Origin: Sulfurimonas sp. HSL3-2
Lineage (GTDB): Bacteria > Campylobacterota > Campylobacteria > Campylobacterales > Sulfurimonadaceae
Reading direction: 5' to 3'
DNA: 64,000 nt
Assembly (NCBI RefSeq): GCF_039645965.1
Contig: NZ_CP147917.1
Location: 868,001 to 932,000 of the forward strand
Position 1 is the stretch's first letter. Each line of letters opens with the position of its first letter. Positions 19,032 through 28,384 of the stretch are shown one piece after another. The translations under genes were made by a program, and so were the position numbers. Under the pieces are notes generated by a model. It made no database searches. It was not told the origin of the DNA and was given only the letters and a program-made list of their open reading frames with translations.

Positions 19032-19841
19032 ATGAAAATTTCTATACTTGAAAGTATAAAATCGCTTCCGCCACTTCCAAAGACTATCACAGAGATACAA
19101 AGGATATTCCTTGATCCAGATAGTTCTATCGCTGATCTGGTAAAAGTTATAGAAGATGATCCGATGATCATTGCTAACTTATTGAAGGCTGCGAACTCAC
19201 CACTTTACAGTTTTAAAAAAGATATTAAAAATGTTTCTCAGGCAGTTTCATTATTTGGTATGAGTATGACAAGGTCTATTATTTTAGGACATTCTGTCAG
19301 AAAGCTTTTAAATGTCGATATGGAGCCATATGCAACTACATCTGAAAAGTTTGCAGAGGTCTCTTCAAAACAGGCTGCTCTTATGCATTGCTGGTATAAA
19401 AAGATAGACAGAGCAAAGGCTGATCAACTTTTTCTGGCATCGTTACTGCAAGAGACCGGAAAGATATTGATCGCAAGTTACATCATACAACAAGATGAGA
19501 CTACGACTTTCAAGTCAGAGGTCGAGATGACACACAACATAGCTGCAGTAGAAAAGTCGTACGTAGGCGAGACGACGGCCTCTGTTACAGCGGCAATATT
19601 TGAACACTGGGGATTTGATGCTGATTTTGTCGAGATGATACGTTATTCGGATTTCCCGCAATTGGCGTCACAACATATGCTTGAGTTTGCAACGGCACTC
19701 AATATTGTCAAGACTATCATTCCGGTAAACAATCCGCTTAGCGAGATGTCTATAAATTTAGGACTAAAAAAAGCCAGTGATGCAGGATATAACCACGAAC
19801 TGCTGGAAGATTGTATCGACGATATGTTAGATACACTCTAA
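19032..19841 (+). CDS. HDOD-domain signalling protein
   Basis: The protein of 269 residues is a single HDOD domain, a non-catalytic relative of HD phosphohydrolases. It begins with SIKSLPPLPKTITEIQRIF and contains IEDDPMIIANLLKAANSPLY and VSQAVSLFGMSMTRSII, which match the family well. HDOD proteins act in chemotaxis and second-messenger signalling, but no direct activity is known. ATG at 19032 is preferred over the TTG one codon earlier because TAAGG lies about 9 bases before it. No output domain is fused. Confidence 0.9.
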   Translation: MKISILESIKSLPPLPKTITEIQRIFLDPDSSIADLVKVIEDDPMIIANLLKAANSPLYSFKKDIKNVSQAVSLFGMSMTRSIILGHSVRKLLNVDMEPYATTSEKFAEVSSKQAALMHCWYKKIDRAKADQLFLASLLQETGKILIASYIIQQDETTTFKSEVEMTHNIAAVEKSYVGETTASVTAAIFEHWGFDADFVEMIRYSDFPQLASQHMLEFATALNIVKTIIPVNNPLSEMSINLGLKKASDAGYNHELLEDCIDDMLDTL

Positions 19842-20046
19842 AAACATTCCATTTCCTCTTTAGGAAGTGGCTTAAAATAGTCATTTCCTTGAATAAAACC
19901 ACATCCATTTCCACATTAAATTTCAATAATATAGTTCGTATGATTTATAGCAGACAGCGTTTTATATTTCTATCTGCAATGGATTAAATAAAGATAAATT
20001 AAGATTAGATATACTTCTATTTAGATTTATTTATAGGGATTTTTTT

Positions 20047-22773
20047 ATGTCAAAGACAGTAACGATAATAGATACTTTTGGATTCTTTTTTAGAAGTTTT
20101 TATGCACTTCCGCAACATCTCAGTAACAAGGACGGTTTTCCGACCGGACTTTTGACAGGATTTGTCAACTTCATCTCATCGCTTCAAAAAGAACACAGCA
20201 GCGATTATCTTGTGTTTGCTATCGACTCTAAGGGCAATACGTTTAGAAACGAGATAGACCCCAACTATAAAGCAAACCGCACCGCACCTCCTCATGAACT
20301 GACACTGCAGCTTCCAGTGGCAATAGAGTGGATAGACAAGATGGGTTTTCGTACTCTTGGCATGGTCGGATATGAAGCCGATGATATGATTGCTACCGTT
20401 GCAAAGTTGGCTGTTGAAAAAGGCTATAACGTAAAAATAGTCTCGCATGACAAAGATCTTTATCAGTTGATAGACGATGACAAGGTCGTGCTTGTAGATG
20501 CTATCAAAAGAAAGACGATAAACGAAGATGAGTGTATGCAGAAATATGGTGTCACTCCCAAGCAGTTTATCGATTTTCAGTCACTGCTTGGTGACAGCGC
20601 AGATAATGTCCCTGGTGTAAAAGGGATAGGCAAGGTGACGGCGCAAAAACTTATCTCTACTTACGGAAGTTTGGAAAACATCTATGAAAATATAGATACG
20701 GTCACTCCTGCAGGCGTCCAAAAGAAACTGATCGAGAACAAAGAGAACGCTTTTATGTCTAAGCAGCTTGTCACACTTAAAAGAGATGTATTTGACGAGT
20801 TTGACTTTGATGAGTATGAGATGCATTATGAGAACCCTTTTGTCCCGATCTATGATGAACTCGTACATTATGAGATGAACGGGATACTCCGAGCCCTTCA
20901 TGCAAAAGGAGTGATGCAGGAACAAAAGCCAAGCAGTACTCAAAACGGTGTCGAGGTAGTCTACGAGACTATCAAAGAGCCAAAGTTGGAGGATTTCAAG
21001 ACGACTCTGATAACGGAGAAAAAAGCGCTAGAAAGTGTATTGTCAGCTCTTACCGGTAATGAGATCGTAGCTTTTGATACGGAGACAACAGGGCTTGATC
21101 CTTATAAAGACACGCTTGTCGGATTCAGTTTTTGTTTTGATGAGAAACAGGCCTTTTATGTGCCGCTTGCCCATTCATACCTTGGAGCACCGGAGCAGAT
21201 AGGTTCAGATGATGCAAAAGAGGCTATCAAAAAGATCTTTACATGTAAGGTAGTAGGGCACAACATCAAGTTCGATCTTCACTTTGTGACAAAGTATCTG
21301 GGAATGGACCTTGATATCTACGGCGACAGTATGATCCTTGCATGGCTTCATAACCCTGAGGGAAAACTCTCACTTGATCATCTCTCATCAACGATGCTAA
21401 ATCATACTATGATCTCTTTTAAAGACACGGTCAAAAAAGGTGAGACTTTTGCTTCTGTAGAACTTGACGATGCCTGTAAATATGCAGCAGAAGATGCGCT
21501 CATCACGCTTCGTCTGTACAACCAGCTAGTCCAAAAGTTTAAACACAACTCTACAGAGTACCTTTTAGATGAAGCAGCCAACGTTGAGTACCCGTTTATC
21601 TCTACGCTTCTCAGAATGGAGCAAAGCGGTATAGCCGTTGACAGCGGATTTTTATCCGAATTTTTAGAAGAGGTGAAGACAAGACTTACCTCGCTTACAA
21701 AAGAGATATACGCTATAGCGGGATGCGAATTCAACCTTAACTCTCCGCAGCAGCTTGGAGGTATCTTGTTTGAAACACTTGCTCTTCCTTCTGGTAAAAA
21801 GACAAAGACAGGCTACTCGACTGATGAGAAGGTGTTAAGCTCTCTTGTCGATGAGCATGAGATCATAAGACATATACTTGATTATAGAGAGGTTCATAAG
21901 CTCTATTCTACATATATCGAGCCGCTTTTAAAACTTTCACAAGAGAGCGATGACAGCCGTGTGCATACCTCTTTTATACAAACAGGAACGGCAACGGGAC
22001 GTCTGAGCTCAAAAAATCCAAATCTTCAAAATATCCCTGTTAGAAGTGACCTTGGTGTCAAGATACGCAGAGGTTTCGTGGCACCAAAAGGCAAAAAGCT
22101 TGTAGGAATAGACTACTCGCAGATAGAGCTTAGACTTCTTGCACACTTTAGTGAAGACAAAGTACTCGTCCATGCGTTTAAAGAGGATAAAGATATCCAC
22201 CTTCAGACAGCTATAGTACTTTTTGGAGAGGACGAAGCACCGAGTAAGAGAAATATCGCAAAGACCGTAAACTTCGGACTTCTGTACGGGATGGGGCAGA
22301 AGAAGCTCTCAGATACTCTTGGTATAACTACAAAAGAGGCAAAAGATATCATCACGACCTATTTTGAAAAGTTTCATAACGTCAAAGAGTATTTTAATTA
22401 TATCATCGAAGACAGCAAAGAGAAGGGATATGTAGAGACATTGCTTCGCCGCAGACGCTATTTTGACTATGCAAAAGCGACGCCGATGCTAAAAGCCGCA
22501 TTTGAGAGAGAAAGTGTAAATACTAAGTTTCAAGGCAGCGTGTCTGACCTTATAAAACTTTCTATGAACAAAATAGACAGGATCATAAAAGAGGAAGGGT
22601 TAAAAGCGAAGATGCTTTTACAGATCCACGATGAACTGATATTCGAGGTAGATGAGGATGTTGCACAGGAACTTGGAGAAAGATTTCAGAAGATCATGGA
22701 AGATATTTATGAGCTCAATATCCCTCTCAAAGCATCCTTAAATATAGGTGATAACTGGGGAGAACTTAAATAA
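20047..22773 (+). CDS. polA: DNA polymerase I
   Basis: This 908-residue protein has all three classic parts. The 5'-3' exonuclease/flap domain is at about 1-290 (DTFGFFFRSFYALP, GYEADDMIATVA, LLGDSADNVPGVKGIGKVTA). The 3'-5' exonuclease domain at about 320-510 keeps the catalytic AFDTETTGLDP and VGHNIKFDLHF, so proofreading is probably active. The polymerase A domain has TGRLSSKNPNLQNIPVR, VGIDYSQIELRLLAH, RNIAKTVNFGLLYGM and QIHDELIFEV. It acts in Okazaki-fragment processing and repair. The preceding gap of 205 bases contains only a weak hairpin. Confidence 0.97.
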   Translation: MSKTVTIIDTFGFFFRSFYALPQHLSNKDGFPTGLLTGFVNFISSLQKEHSSDYLVFAIDSKGNTFRNEIDPNYKANRTAPPHELTLQLPVAIEWIDKMGFRTLGMVGYEADDMIATVAKLAVEKGYNVKIVSHDKDLYQLIDDDKVVLVDAIKRKTINEDECMQKYGVTPKQFIDFQSLLGDSADNVPGVKGIGKVTAQKLISTYGSLENIYENIDTVTPAGVQKKLIENKENAFMSKQLVTLKRDVFDEFDFDEYEMHYENPFVPIYDELVHYEMNGILRALHAKGVMQEQKPSSTQNGVEVVYETIKEPKLEDFKTTLITEKKALESVLSALTGNEIVAFDTETTGLDPYKDTLVGFSFCFDEKQAFYVPLAHSYLGAPEQIGSDDAKEAIKKIFTCKVVGHNIKFDLHFVTKYLGMDLDIYGDSMILAWLHNPEGKLSLDHLSSTMLNHTMISFKDTVKKGETFASVELDDACKYAAEDALITLRLYNQLVQKFKHNSTEYLLDEAANVEYPFISTLLRMEQSGIAVDSGFLSEFLEEVKTRLTSLTKEIYAIAGCEFNLNSPQQLGGILFETLALPSGKKTKTGYSTDEKVLSSLVDEHEIIRHILDYREVHKLYSTYIEPLLKLSQESDDSRVHTSFIQTGTATGRLSSKNPNLQNIPVRSDLGVKIRRGFVAPKGKKLVGIDYSQIELRLLAHFSEDKVLVHAFKEDKDIHLQTAIVLFGEDEAPSKRNIAKTVNFGLLYGMGQKKLSDTLGITTKEAKDIITTYFEKFHNVKEYFNYIIEDSKEKGYVETLLRRRRYFDYAKATPMLKAAFERESVNTKFQGSVSDLIKLSMNKIDRIIKEEGLKAKMLLQIHDELIFEVDEDVAQELGERFQKIMEDIYELNIPLKASLNIGDNWGELK
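21239..21248. repeat. TTACATGTAA palindrome, copy 2
   Basis: Exact copy inside polA, reading Thr-Cys-Lys in frame. Confidence 0.8.
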
Positions 22774-22774
22774 G

Positions 22775-22927
22775 ATGATAAATATAAGTTTTTTAAATTT
22801 AATGAAGCTTAACAAATTTGTTTTTTCAGCTCCTTTAATGGTGTGTTTACTATGTTTTATTACAATGCTGACTCAATTAATGAATTTAGCCAATTATGAC
22901 GACATAAAAGCCGTCGTAGTTAGCTGA
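22775..22927 (+). CDS. Possible 50-residue small membrane protein
   Basis: An open frame starts one base after the polA stop and encodes 50 residues beginning MINISFLNLMKLNKF, with a hydrophobic segment rich in Leu, Met, Cys and Phe (about residues 15-38) and a short polar tail YDDIKAVVVS. This is the layout of a single-pass small membrane protein. It fills most of the gap before ccsBA. The ribosome-binding site is poor: the nearest GGGGAG is about 13 bases from the ATG. I recognise no family, and a chance open frame is not excluded. Confidence 0.35.
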   Translation: MINISFLNLMKLNKFVFSAPLMVCLLCFITMLTQLMNLANYDDIKAVVVS

Positions 22928-22953
22928 ATTTTGTACAAAAAAAAGGCGGTATG

Positions 22954-25900
22954 ATGAAAAAGATATTATCTTTTATGGGCTCGATGAAAACAATGGCTGT
23001 TTTGATGCTCATTTTTGCATTCTCTATAGGATACGCGACTATCATAGAGAATGACTTTGGAACTATGACGGCAAAAGCCGATATCTACAACACAAGATGG
23101 TTTGAACTCCTTATGGGATTGCTTGCGATCAATCTATTTTTAAATATTATTAACTTTAAGATGTACACAAAAAGCAAAGCGCTTGTACTGACATTTCACA
23201 TCTCATTTTTTGTGATACTTATCGGTGCTGCAGTAACACGTTATACTGGCTTTGAAGGGATGATGCACATCCGCGAGGGACAGACATCATCAGTAATGAC
23301 GAGTTCTGAACCTTACTTAAACATCAAAGCAAGCGACGGCAGCAGTAACGTTGAGAGTGCAAAAGTACTTTATCTTTCAAAAAGATCATCTAACAGCTAT
23401 GACCAAGACTTAAAAGTCGGATCAAAAGAGTTACATGTAAAACTTACCGAATATATTCCTGATGCGGTCGTACAGCTTGTTGAAGATAAAAACGGCGGAC
23501 CTATCGCTAATATGATGATCACGTTAAACGGGCAGGGTGAGAGTGTTCAGCTTTCACAAGGCGAGTTTTTTGAGACGGGTGATTTAGTGCTTGATTTTGG
23601 TTCAGGTAAAAAGTTTGACAAGCCTGTTATCGAGATGTTTGTCGAGAACGGTAAACTGTATATCAACCATCCGATGGATCTGACATACCTGAAAATGGAC
23701 GACAGAAGCAGTGGAGACCTAAAAGCTAACGCAAAAGAGGAGTTTCTGACACGTACGCTTCATACATATAAATCTACAAATATCGTACTTCGTCAGTTCT
23801 ATGCATCTGCATCGAAGAAGCTTATTCGCAATCCAAATGCAAAAGCTAAAAATCCTGGAATGGATGCACTGCGTTTTGAGATAAGTGATGCAAATGACAA
23901 AAAATCTGTTCTTATTTACGGTAAACCGGGTGAAGTAGGAGATGATGTGAGTGTTGATGTAGACGGTGTGAAAGTCTCACTCAATTACGGTGCGAAGATC
24001 ATTAACCTGCCTTTTGGCATAAAACTTAACGATTTCCAGCTTGAACGTTATCCCGGTTCTATGTCTCCGGCGTCTTACGCGAGTGAAGTGACACTGATCG
24101 ATAGAGAACAAAACATGGAAGAGCCTTACCGCATCTATATGAATCATATACTTGATCATCGCGGATATAGATTTTTTCAATCTTCATACGACCAAGATGA
24201 AAGGGGAACCGTGCTTTCTGTAAATAACGATCCGGGTACGATAATAACTTATATAGGATACCTGATGCTTGCAATCGGTATGTTTGGTTCACTTCTTATG
24301 CCAAACGGAAGGTTTGCAAAACTTTCTAAAAAAGCAAAAGAGATAAGTGCAAGCAGAACTGCTGCAGCATTTTTGGCACTGGCGATGATGTTCACATACA
24401 GCAGTTCTCATGCTGAAGAGTTAAATCCTATTATCAAGACCGTAAAATCTATTGATAAAGCCCATGCACAAAAGTTCGGTGAACTTATCGTTCAAGACAG
24501 CAGCGGACGTATGAAACCTCTTGATACTCTTTCTATGGAGATTTTAAATAAGATACATAGAGGTAATTCTATCCTTGGTCTTGATGCAAATCAGGTTATT
24601 CTTGGGATGATGGTTCGTCCGGATGTCTGGCGTGAGATAAAGATGATCAATACGTCAAATAAAGAGATAAACAAAGTTCTTGGTATTCCTGAAGGAGAAA
24701 AATATGCATCGTTCTCGCAGTTTTTCGATTTTCCAAACGATATGCAGGGATATAAACTTGAAAAATATGCTGATGAAGCGATACGTAAAGCACCAAAGAA
24801 CAGAGATAAGTTCGATAAAGCAGTGCTGGCTGTAGATGAACGTGTGAATGTCGCATTTATGGTCTATACAGGTCAGATCATCAAGATATGGCCAAAACCA
24901 AACGATGTAAGCCATAAATGGTTTGCAACGGTAGACGCACTGCAGAACTTTAATCAGATGACATCGTTAAGCATTAGAAATATAGCTATCAACTACTTTA
25001 CAAGTATCGATAAAGCTATCCAATCGGGAGATTGGAGCAAAGCTAACGAAGCTTTAACAGGGATAGAAAAATATCAGAAGTTTTATGGTGCATCCGTGTA
25101 CCCTGATGACAGAAAGATCTCTTTAGAGATAGCATATAACCACTCAAACGTATTTGAAAAACTTTGGCCTTTATACTTTTTAGTCGGTTTTGTTCTTTTA
25201 GGACTATCGTTTATCAAGATACTGAGACCGTCGTTCAATATAAGTATCTTCAGCAAATCTGCGATGTTCCTGCTTATAGCGTTCTTTATAGCGCATACTA
25301 TGGGTCTTGCAGTGAGATGGTATATCTCTGGTCACGCACCGTGGTCAAATGGTTTTGAGTCTATGGTCTACATCGCATGGGCAACTGTGCTGGCAGGATT
25401 TATCTTCTCTAAACACTCGCCGATCACACTTGCTTCGACATCGATACTTGCAGGTCTGATCCTGTTTGTCGCACACCTGAGCTGGATGGATCCGAAAGTG
25501 ACTAACCTTGTGCCTGTACTTCAGTCATACTGGTTAAGCATCCACGTTTCTATGATCACTGCTAGTTACGGTTTCTTAGGGCTTGGAGCACTTTTAGGAT
25601 TTATCACGGTCATCTTGTTTGTGTTGAAAAACAAGAAAAACGAGAAGCGCATCAGCAGCTCTATCTTGGAGCTTAATGCTATCAATGAGATGAGTCTGCT
25701 TATCGGTCTTGCTCTGCTTACAGTCGGTAACTTCTTAGGCGGTGTCTGGGCAAATGAGAGCTGGGGACGCTACTGGGGATGGGATCCAAAAGAGACTTGG
25801 GCACTTGTGACGATCCTTGTATATGCAGTCGTTGTGCACTTGAGATTTATAAAAGCGATATATAATCCTTTTAATTACAGTGTTATCTCATTGTTGGCGT

Positions 25901-26067
25901 TTACATCGGTCATCATGACATATTTCGGTGTAAACTATTACCTTGCAGGTATGCACTCATATGCAAAAGGAGATCCGGTTCCGATCCCTGATTTCGTGCC
26001 TGTGACATACCTGATCATCTTTGCTCTTATTGCACTGGCATTTAGAAACAGACAGCTAGCAAAGTAG
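22954..26067 (+). CDS. ccsBA: ResB-CcsA fusion cytochrome c biogenesis protein
   Basis: The protein of about 1,037 residues joins the two halves of the System II haem exporter and cytochrome c synthetase. The N-terminal CcsB/ResB part has membrane segments near residues 10-30, 50-65 and 75-95 and a long periplasmic region, and the C-terminal CcsA part holds a bundle of membrane helices with the haem-handling WWD motif GGVWANESWGRYWGWDPK. It attaches haem to CXXCH proteins in the periplasm. The fused form is characteristic of Campylobacterota and some Bacteroidetes. Two adjacent ATGs exist; AAGGCGG is better spaced for the second. Confidence 0.95.
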   Translation: MKKILSFMGSMKTMAVLMLIFAFSIGYATIIENDFGTMTAKADIYNTRWFELLMGLLAINLFLNIINFKMYTKSKALVLTFHISFFVILIGAAVTRYTGFEGMMHIREGQTSSVMTSSEPYLNIKASDGSSNVESAKVLYLSKRSSNSYDQDLKVGSKELHVKLTEYIPDAVVQLVEDKNGGPIANMMITLNGQGESVQLSQGEFFETGDLVLDFGSGKKFDKPVIEMFVENGKLYINHPMDLTYLKMDDRSSGDLKANAKEEFLTRTLHTYKSTNIVLRQFYASASKKLIRNPNAKAKNPGMDALRFEISDANDKKSVLIYGKPGEVGDDVSVDVDGVKVSLNYGAKIINLPFGIKLNDFQLERYPGSMSPASYASEVTLIDREQNMEEPYRIYMNHILDHRGYRFFQSSYDQDERGTVLSVNNDPGTIITYIGYLMLAIGMFGSLLMPNGRFAKLSKKAKEISASRTAAAFLALAMMFTYSSSHAEELNPIIKTVKSIDKAHAQKFGELIVQDSSGRMKPLDTLSMEILNKIHRGNSILGLDANQVILGMMVRPDVWREIKMINTSNKEINKVLGIPEGEKYASFSQFFDFPNDMQGYKLEKYADEAIRKAPKNRDKFDKAVLAVDERVNVAFMVYTGQIIKIWPKPNDVSHKWFATVDALQNFNQMTSLSIRNIAINYFTSIDKAIQSGDWSKANEALTGIEKYQKFYGASVYPDDRKISLEIAYNHSNVFEKLWPLYFLVGFVLLGLSFIKILRPSFNISIFSKSAMFLLIAFFIAHTMGLAVRWYISGHAPWSNGFESMVYIAWATVLAGFIFSKHSPITLASTSILAGLILFVAHLSWMDPKVTNLVPVLQSYWLSIHVSMITASYGFLGLGALLGFITVILFVLKNKKNEKRISSSILELNAINEMSLLIGLALLTVGNFLGGVWANESWGRYWGWDPKETWALVTILVYAVVVHLRFIKAIYNPFNYSVISLLAFTSVIMTYFGVNYYLAGMHSYAKGDPVPIPDFVPVTYLIIFALIALAFRNRQLAK
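23431..23440. repeat. TTACATGTAA palindrome, copy 3
   Basis: Exact copy inside ccsBA, reading Leu-His-Val in frame, a different phase from the polA copy. Confidence 0.8.
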
Positions 26068-26073
26068 GGTAAA

Positions 26074-26769
26074 ATGGGTTTTAACGGATTTTCAAAAGAG
26101 GTGATCCCTTTTTTAAAAGAGATCCGTGACAACAATAACAAAGAGTGGTTTTTAACACAGAAATCACGCTATGAACAGCTTATACTAGAACCATCCCGCG
26201 ACTTTGTCGAGGAGATGGGAGAACACCTCATGGCCATAGAGCCTACAATCAACGCTATCCCCAAGATCAACGCATCGCTCTTTCGTATATACAAAGACAT
26301 AAGAAGAAACAAAACAGCACTAAGCGACCCCATAAAGACACGTATAGGCTACATCTTTTGGCAGGGAGAGGGAAAACGTCTTCAATGCAGCAGTTTTTAT
26401 ATGCACTACGGCATAGAAGAGCTGTTTGTAGCTGTAGGAATACGATGGTTTGAAAAAGAGATACAAGACGCCTACAGAGAGTATATAAAAGACGATGAGC
26501 ACAGAGCAGAACTGGCAGCTATCTTAAAAGATCTGCAAGAAAAAGGCTATAAGCTTTTAGAACCTTCGATGAAAAGATTTCCAAAAGGCTTTACCTCTGC
26601 GATGCCTCATGCAGAACTTTCACTTTATAAAGAGATGGCGGCATATAAGATATACGATCCTCATCTCATAGAGGATGGTGACAGATTGATAGATACTCTT
26701 TTTAAAGACTACGAAACGATGGCACCCCTTCATAGATGGCTTTATGAGATGAGTCTTTCTTCTAAATGA
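26074..26769 (+). CDS. DUF2461 family protein
   Basis: This 231-residue soluble protein matches DUF2461: it starts GFNGFSKEVIPFLKEIRDNN and has NNKEWFLTQKSRYEQLI, the segment FRIYKDIRRNKTALSDPIKT, FYMHYGIEELFVAVG and a late PKGF motif. The family has no established activity. It begins 6 bases after the ccsBA stop, so it probably shares that transcript. It is convergent with the gene behind dnaJ, with only 26 bases between the stops. Confidence 0.88.
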   Translation: MGFNGFSKEVIPFLKEIRDNNNKEWFLTQKSRYEQLILEPSRDFVEEMGEHLMAIEPTINAIPKINASLFRIYKDIRRNKTALSDPIKTRIGYIFWQGEGKRLQCSSFYMHYGIEELFVAVGIRWFEKEIQDAYREYIKDDEHRAELAAILKDLQEKGYKLLEPSMKRFPKGFTSAMPHAELSLYKEMAAYKIYDPHLIEDGDRLIDTLFKDYETMAPLHRWLYEMSLSSK

Positions 26770-26795
26770 TAGTTTTTAGAGTGTTTTTAAAAGAG

Positions 26796-27140
26796 TTATT
26801 GAGAAAGTTTATTATGGATATCGTCTATAGATGTAAGATTATTTTTTGCATAGTATTTTAGTAGAAGATTATTCAGCTTATTCTGGTTAAATCTCCAAAA
26901 GTGTTCTTTGTCAAAATCATTGTGTTCTGTTATAGCGATAAAAAGCTCATTATGAGTTGGCGGGGTGTCGTAGTTTTTGATAACAGCTAACATAATACAT
27001 GTTAACTGTTCGATAGATTCTATAGTGTTATCGTCATCTTCAAGTTGCTTGTTTGGCAGAAATTTATAAACTTTCCAGAGACTCAGCACCAAAAAGAGTA
27101 TAAATCCTGCCATCATCAAAGATGGGATATGCTCTTTCAC
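26796..27140 (-). CDS. Small membrane-anchored protein downstream of dnaJ
   Basis: This 114-residue protein has one N-terminal membrane segment ([19 protein letters not shown], about residues 9-27) and a cytoplasmic-sized helical domain with [20 protein letters not shown]. No family is recognised. Its ATG overlaps the dnaJ stop as ATGA, so it is translated from the dnaJ message. A tie to the chaperone system is only positional. Confidence 0.65.
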   Translation of the reverse strand: MKEHIPSLMMAGFILFLVLSLWKVYKFLPNKQLEDDDNTIESIEQLTCIMLAVIKNYDTPPTHNELFIAITEHNDFDKEHFWRFNQNKLNNLLLKYYAKNNLTSIDDIHNKLSQ

Positions 27141-28264
27141 TTAAACCAGCTTTTCATCTTGTCGATCGCAGAATCTAACACACTTTCATGCGGTTTTGAT
27201 TCTATACCGAAAGACTCTTGCAGCTTTGATAGAAGCTGACGCTGTTCTTCGGTAAGCTTTTTCGGGTAAGTGATATTGACCTGTGCGATCAGATCACCTT
27301 TTCCGTGACCGTGAACATCCTCTATACCTTCATTTCTGAATTTAAACTGCTGTTTATCGCGTGTTCCTACATCAAGTTGCAGTTTTAGCTCACCTGTGAG
27401 TGAAGGGATAGTGATCTCATCACCCGTTATCGCCTGAGTGAAAAATACAGGTATCTCGATGTAGACGTCGTTTTCACTTCTGATGAAGTGTTTGTCTGCT
27501 TTTACTTTAAATGTGACATACAGGTCACCGCGATGTCCATTTTTACCAATGTTACCGCGTCCGCCGACTCTGAGTCTATTGCCGTTATCAATCCCTTTTG
27601 GTACATTGATCTTTACGCTTTCTTTGACCTCTGTGTATCCGCTGCCGTGGCAATCAGTACACTTCTCTGAAGGCATGCTTCCTTCGCCGTTACACACCGG
27701 ACATGTTTGAGAAAAGGTCATAAACCCTTGACGGATATAGACCTGACCCTTTCCTTGACACTGGCTACAAGTTGAAAGTTTTCCATCTTTTGCACCCGTG
27801 CCTTTACAGCTTTGGCATGCTTTTTTATATTTGTAATTTATCTCTTTTTCACAACCAAATACTGCCTCGTTAAAACTGATCGTTATATCTACGTTCATAT
27901 CAAGAGGGTATTTGTCCATATCTGCACGAGAACGTCTGGAACCGCCGCCGAAACCGCCGCCGAACATCTCTTCAAAGATGCTTCCAAGGTCTTCGAATCC
28001 ACCCATACCTGATGATGAACGACCGCCGCCGCCCATGCCTTGAAGACCTTCTTTACCGTATCTGTCGTAGATAGACCTTTGTTTATCATCGCTTAGAACT
28101 TGGTAGGCTTCGTTGATATATTTGAATTTTGCTTCAGCCTCTGGATCACCTTGGTTCTTGTCAGGGTGATGCTCTTTTGCAAGTCTTCTATAAGCTTTTT
28201 TGATTACAGTTTTATCTGCATTTTGGTCTATCTCTAATATTTCGTAATAACTTAAATTTTCCAA
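27137..28264 (-). CDS. dnaJ: Chaperone protein DnaJ
   Basis: This 375-residue Hsp40 is a complete type I DnaJ. The J domain has the HPD motif in [15 protein letters not shown], followed by a Gly/Phe-rich linker (about 75-110) and the zinc domain with four cysteine repeats ([32 protein letters not shown]), then two client-binding domains. It delivers unfolded proteins to DnaK and stimulates its ATPase. No dnaK or grpE is in the window. It is divergent from the LtaS-like gene. Confidence 0.97.
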   Translation of the reverse strand: MENLSYYEILEIDQNADKTVIKKAYRRLAKEHHPDKNQGDPEAEAKFKYINEAYQVLSDDKQRSIYDRYGKEGLQGMGGGGRSSSGMGGFEDLGSIFEEMFGGGFGGGSRRSRADMDKYPLDMNVDITISFNEAVFGCEKEINYKYKKACQSCKGTGAKDGKLSTCSQCQGKGQVYIRQGFMTFSQTCPVCNGEGSMPSEKCTDCHGSGYTEVKESVKINVPKGIDNGNRLRVGGRGNIGKNGHRGDLYVTFKVKADKHFIRSENDVYIEIPVFFTQAITGDEITIPSLTGELKLQLDVGTRDKQQFKFRNEGIEDVHGHGKGDLIAQVNITYPKKLTEEQRQLLSKLQESFGIESKPHESVLDSAIDKMKSWFK

Positions 28265-28384
28265 AACACTTTCTCCGTAACTTTAATAAATTTTTTTGGA
28301 ATTATAACGAAAGTAGTTGATGTATTACTTATATATTAACTATAACTTGCTACAATAATAAAAATTATTTCAAGGTATCAAATC

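Noticed and set aside
19849-19870. Terminator after the HDOD gene
   Set aside because: A 9-base stem with one wobble is present, but no T-run follows.
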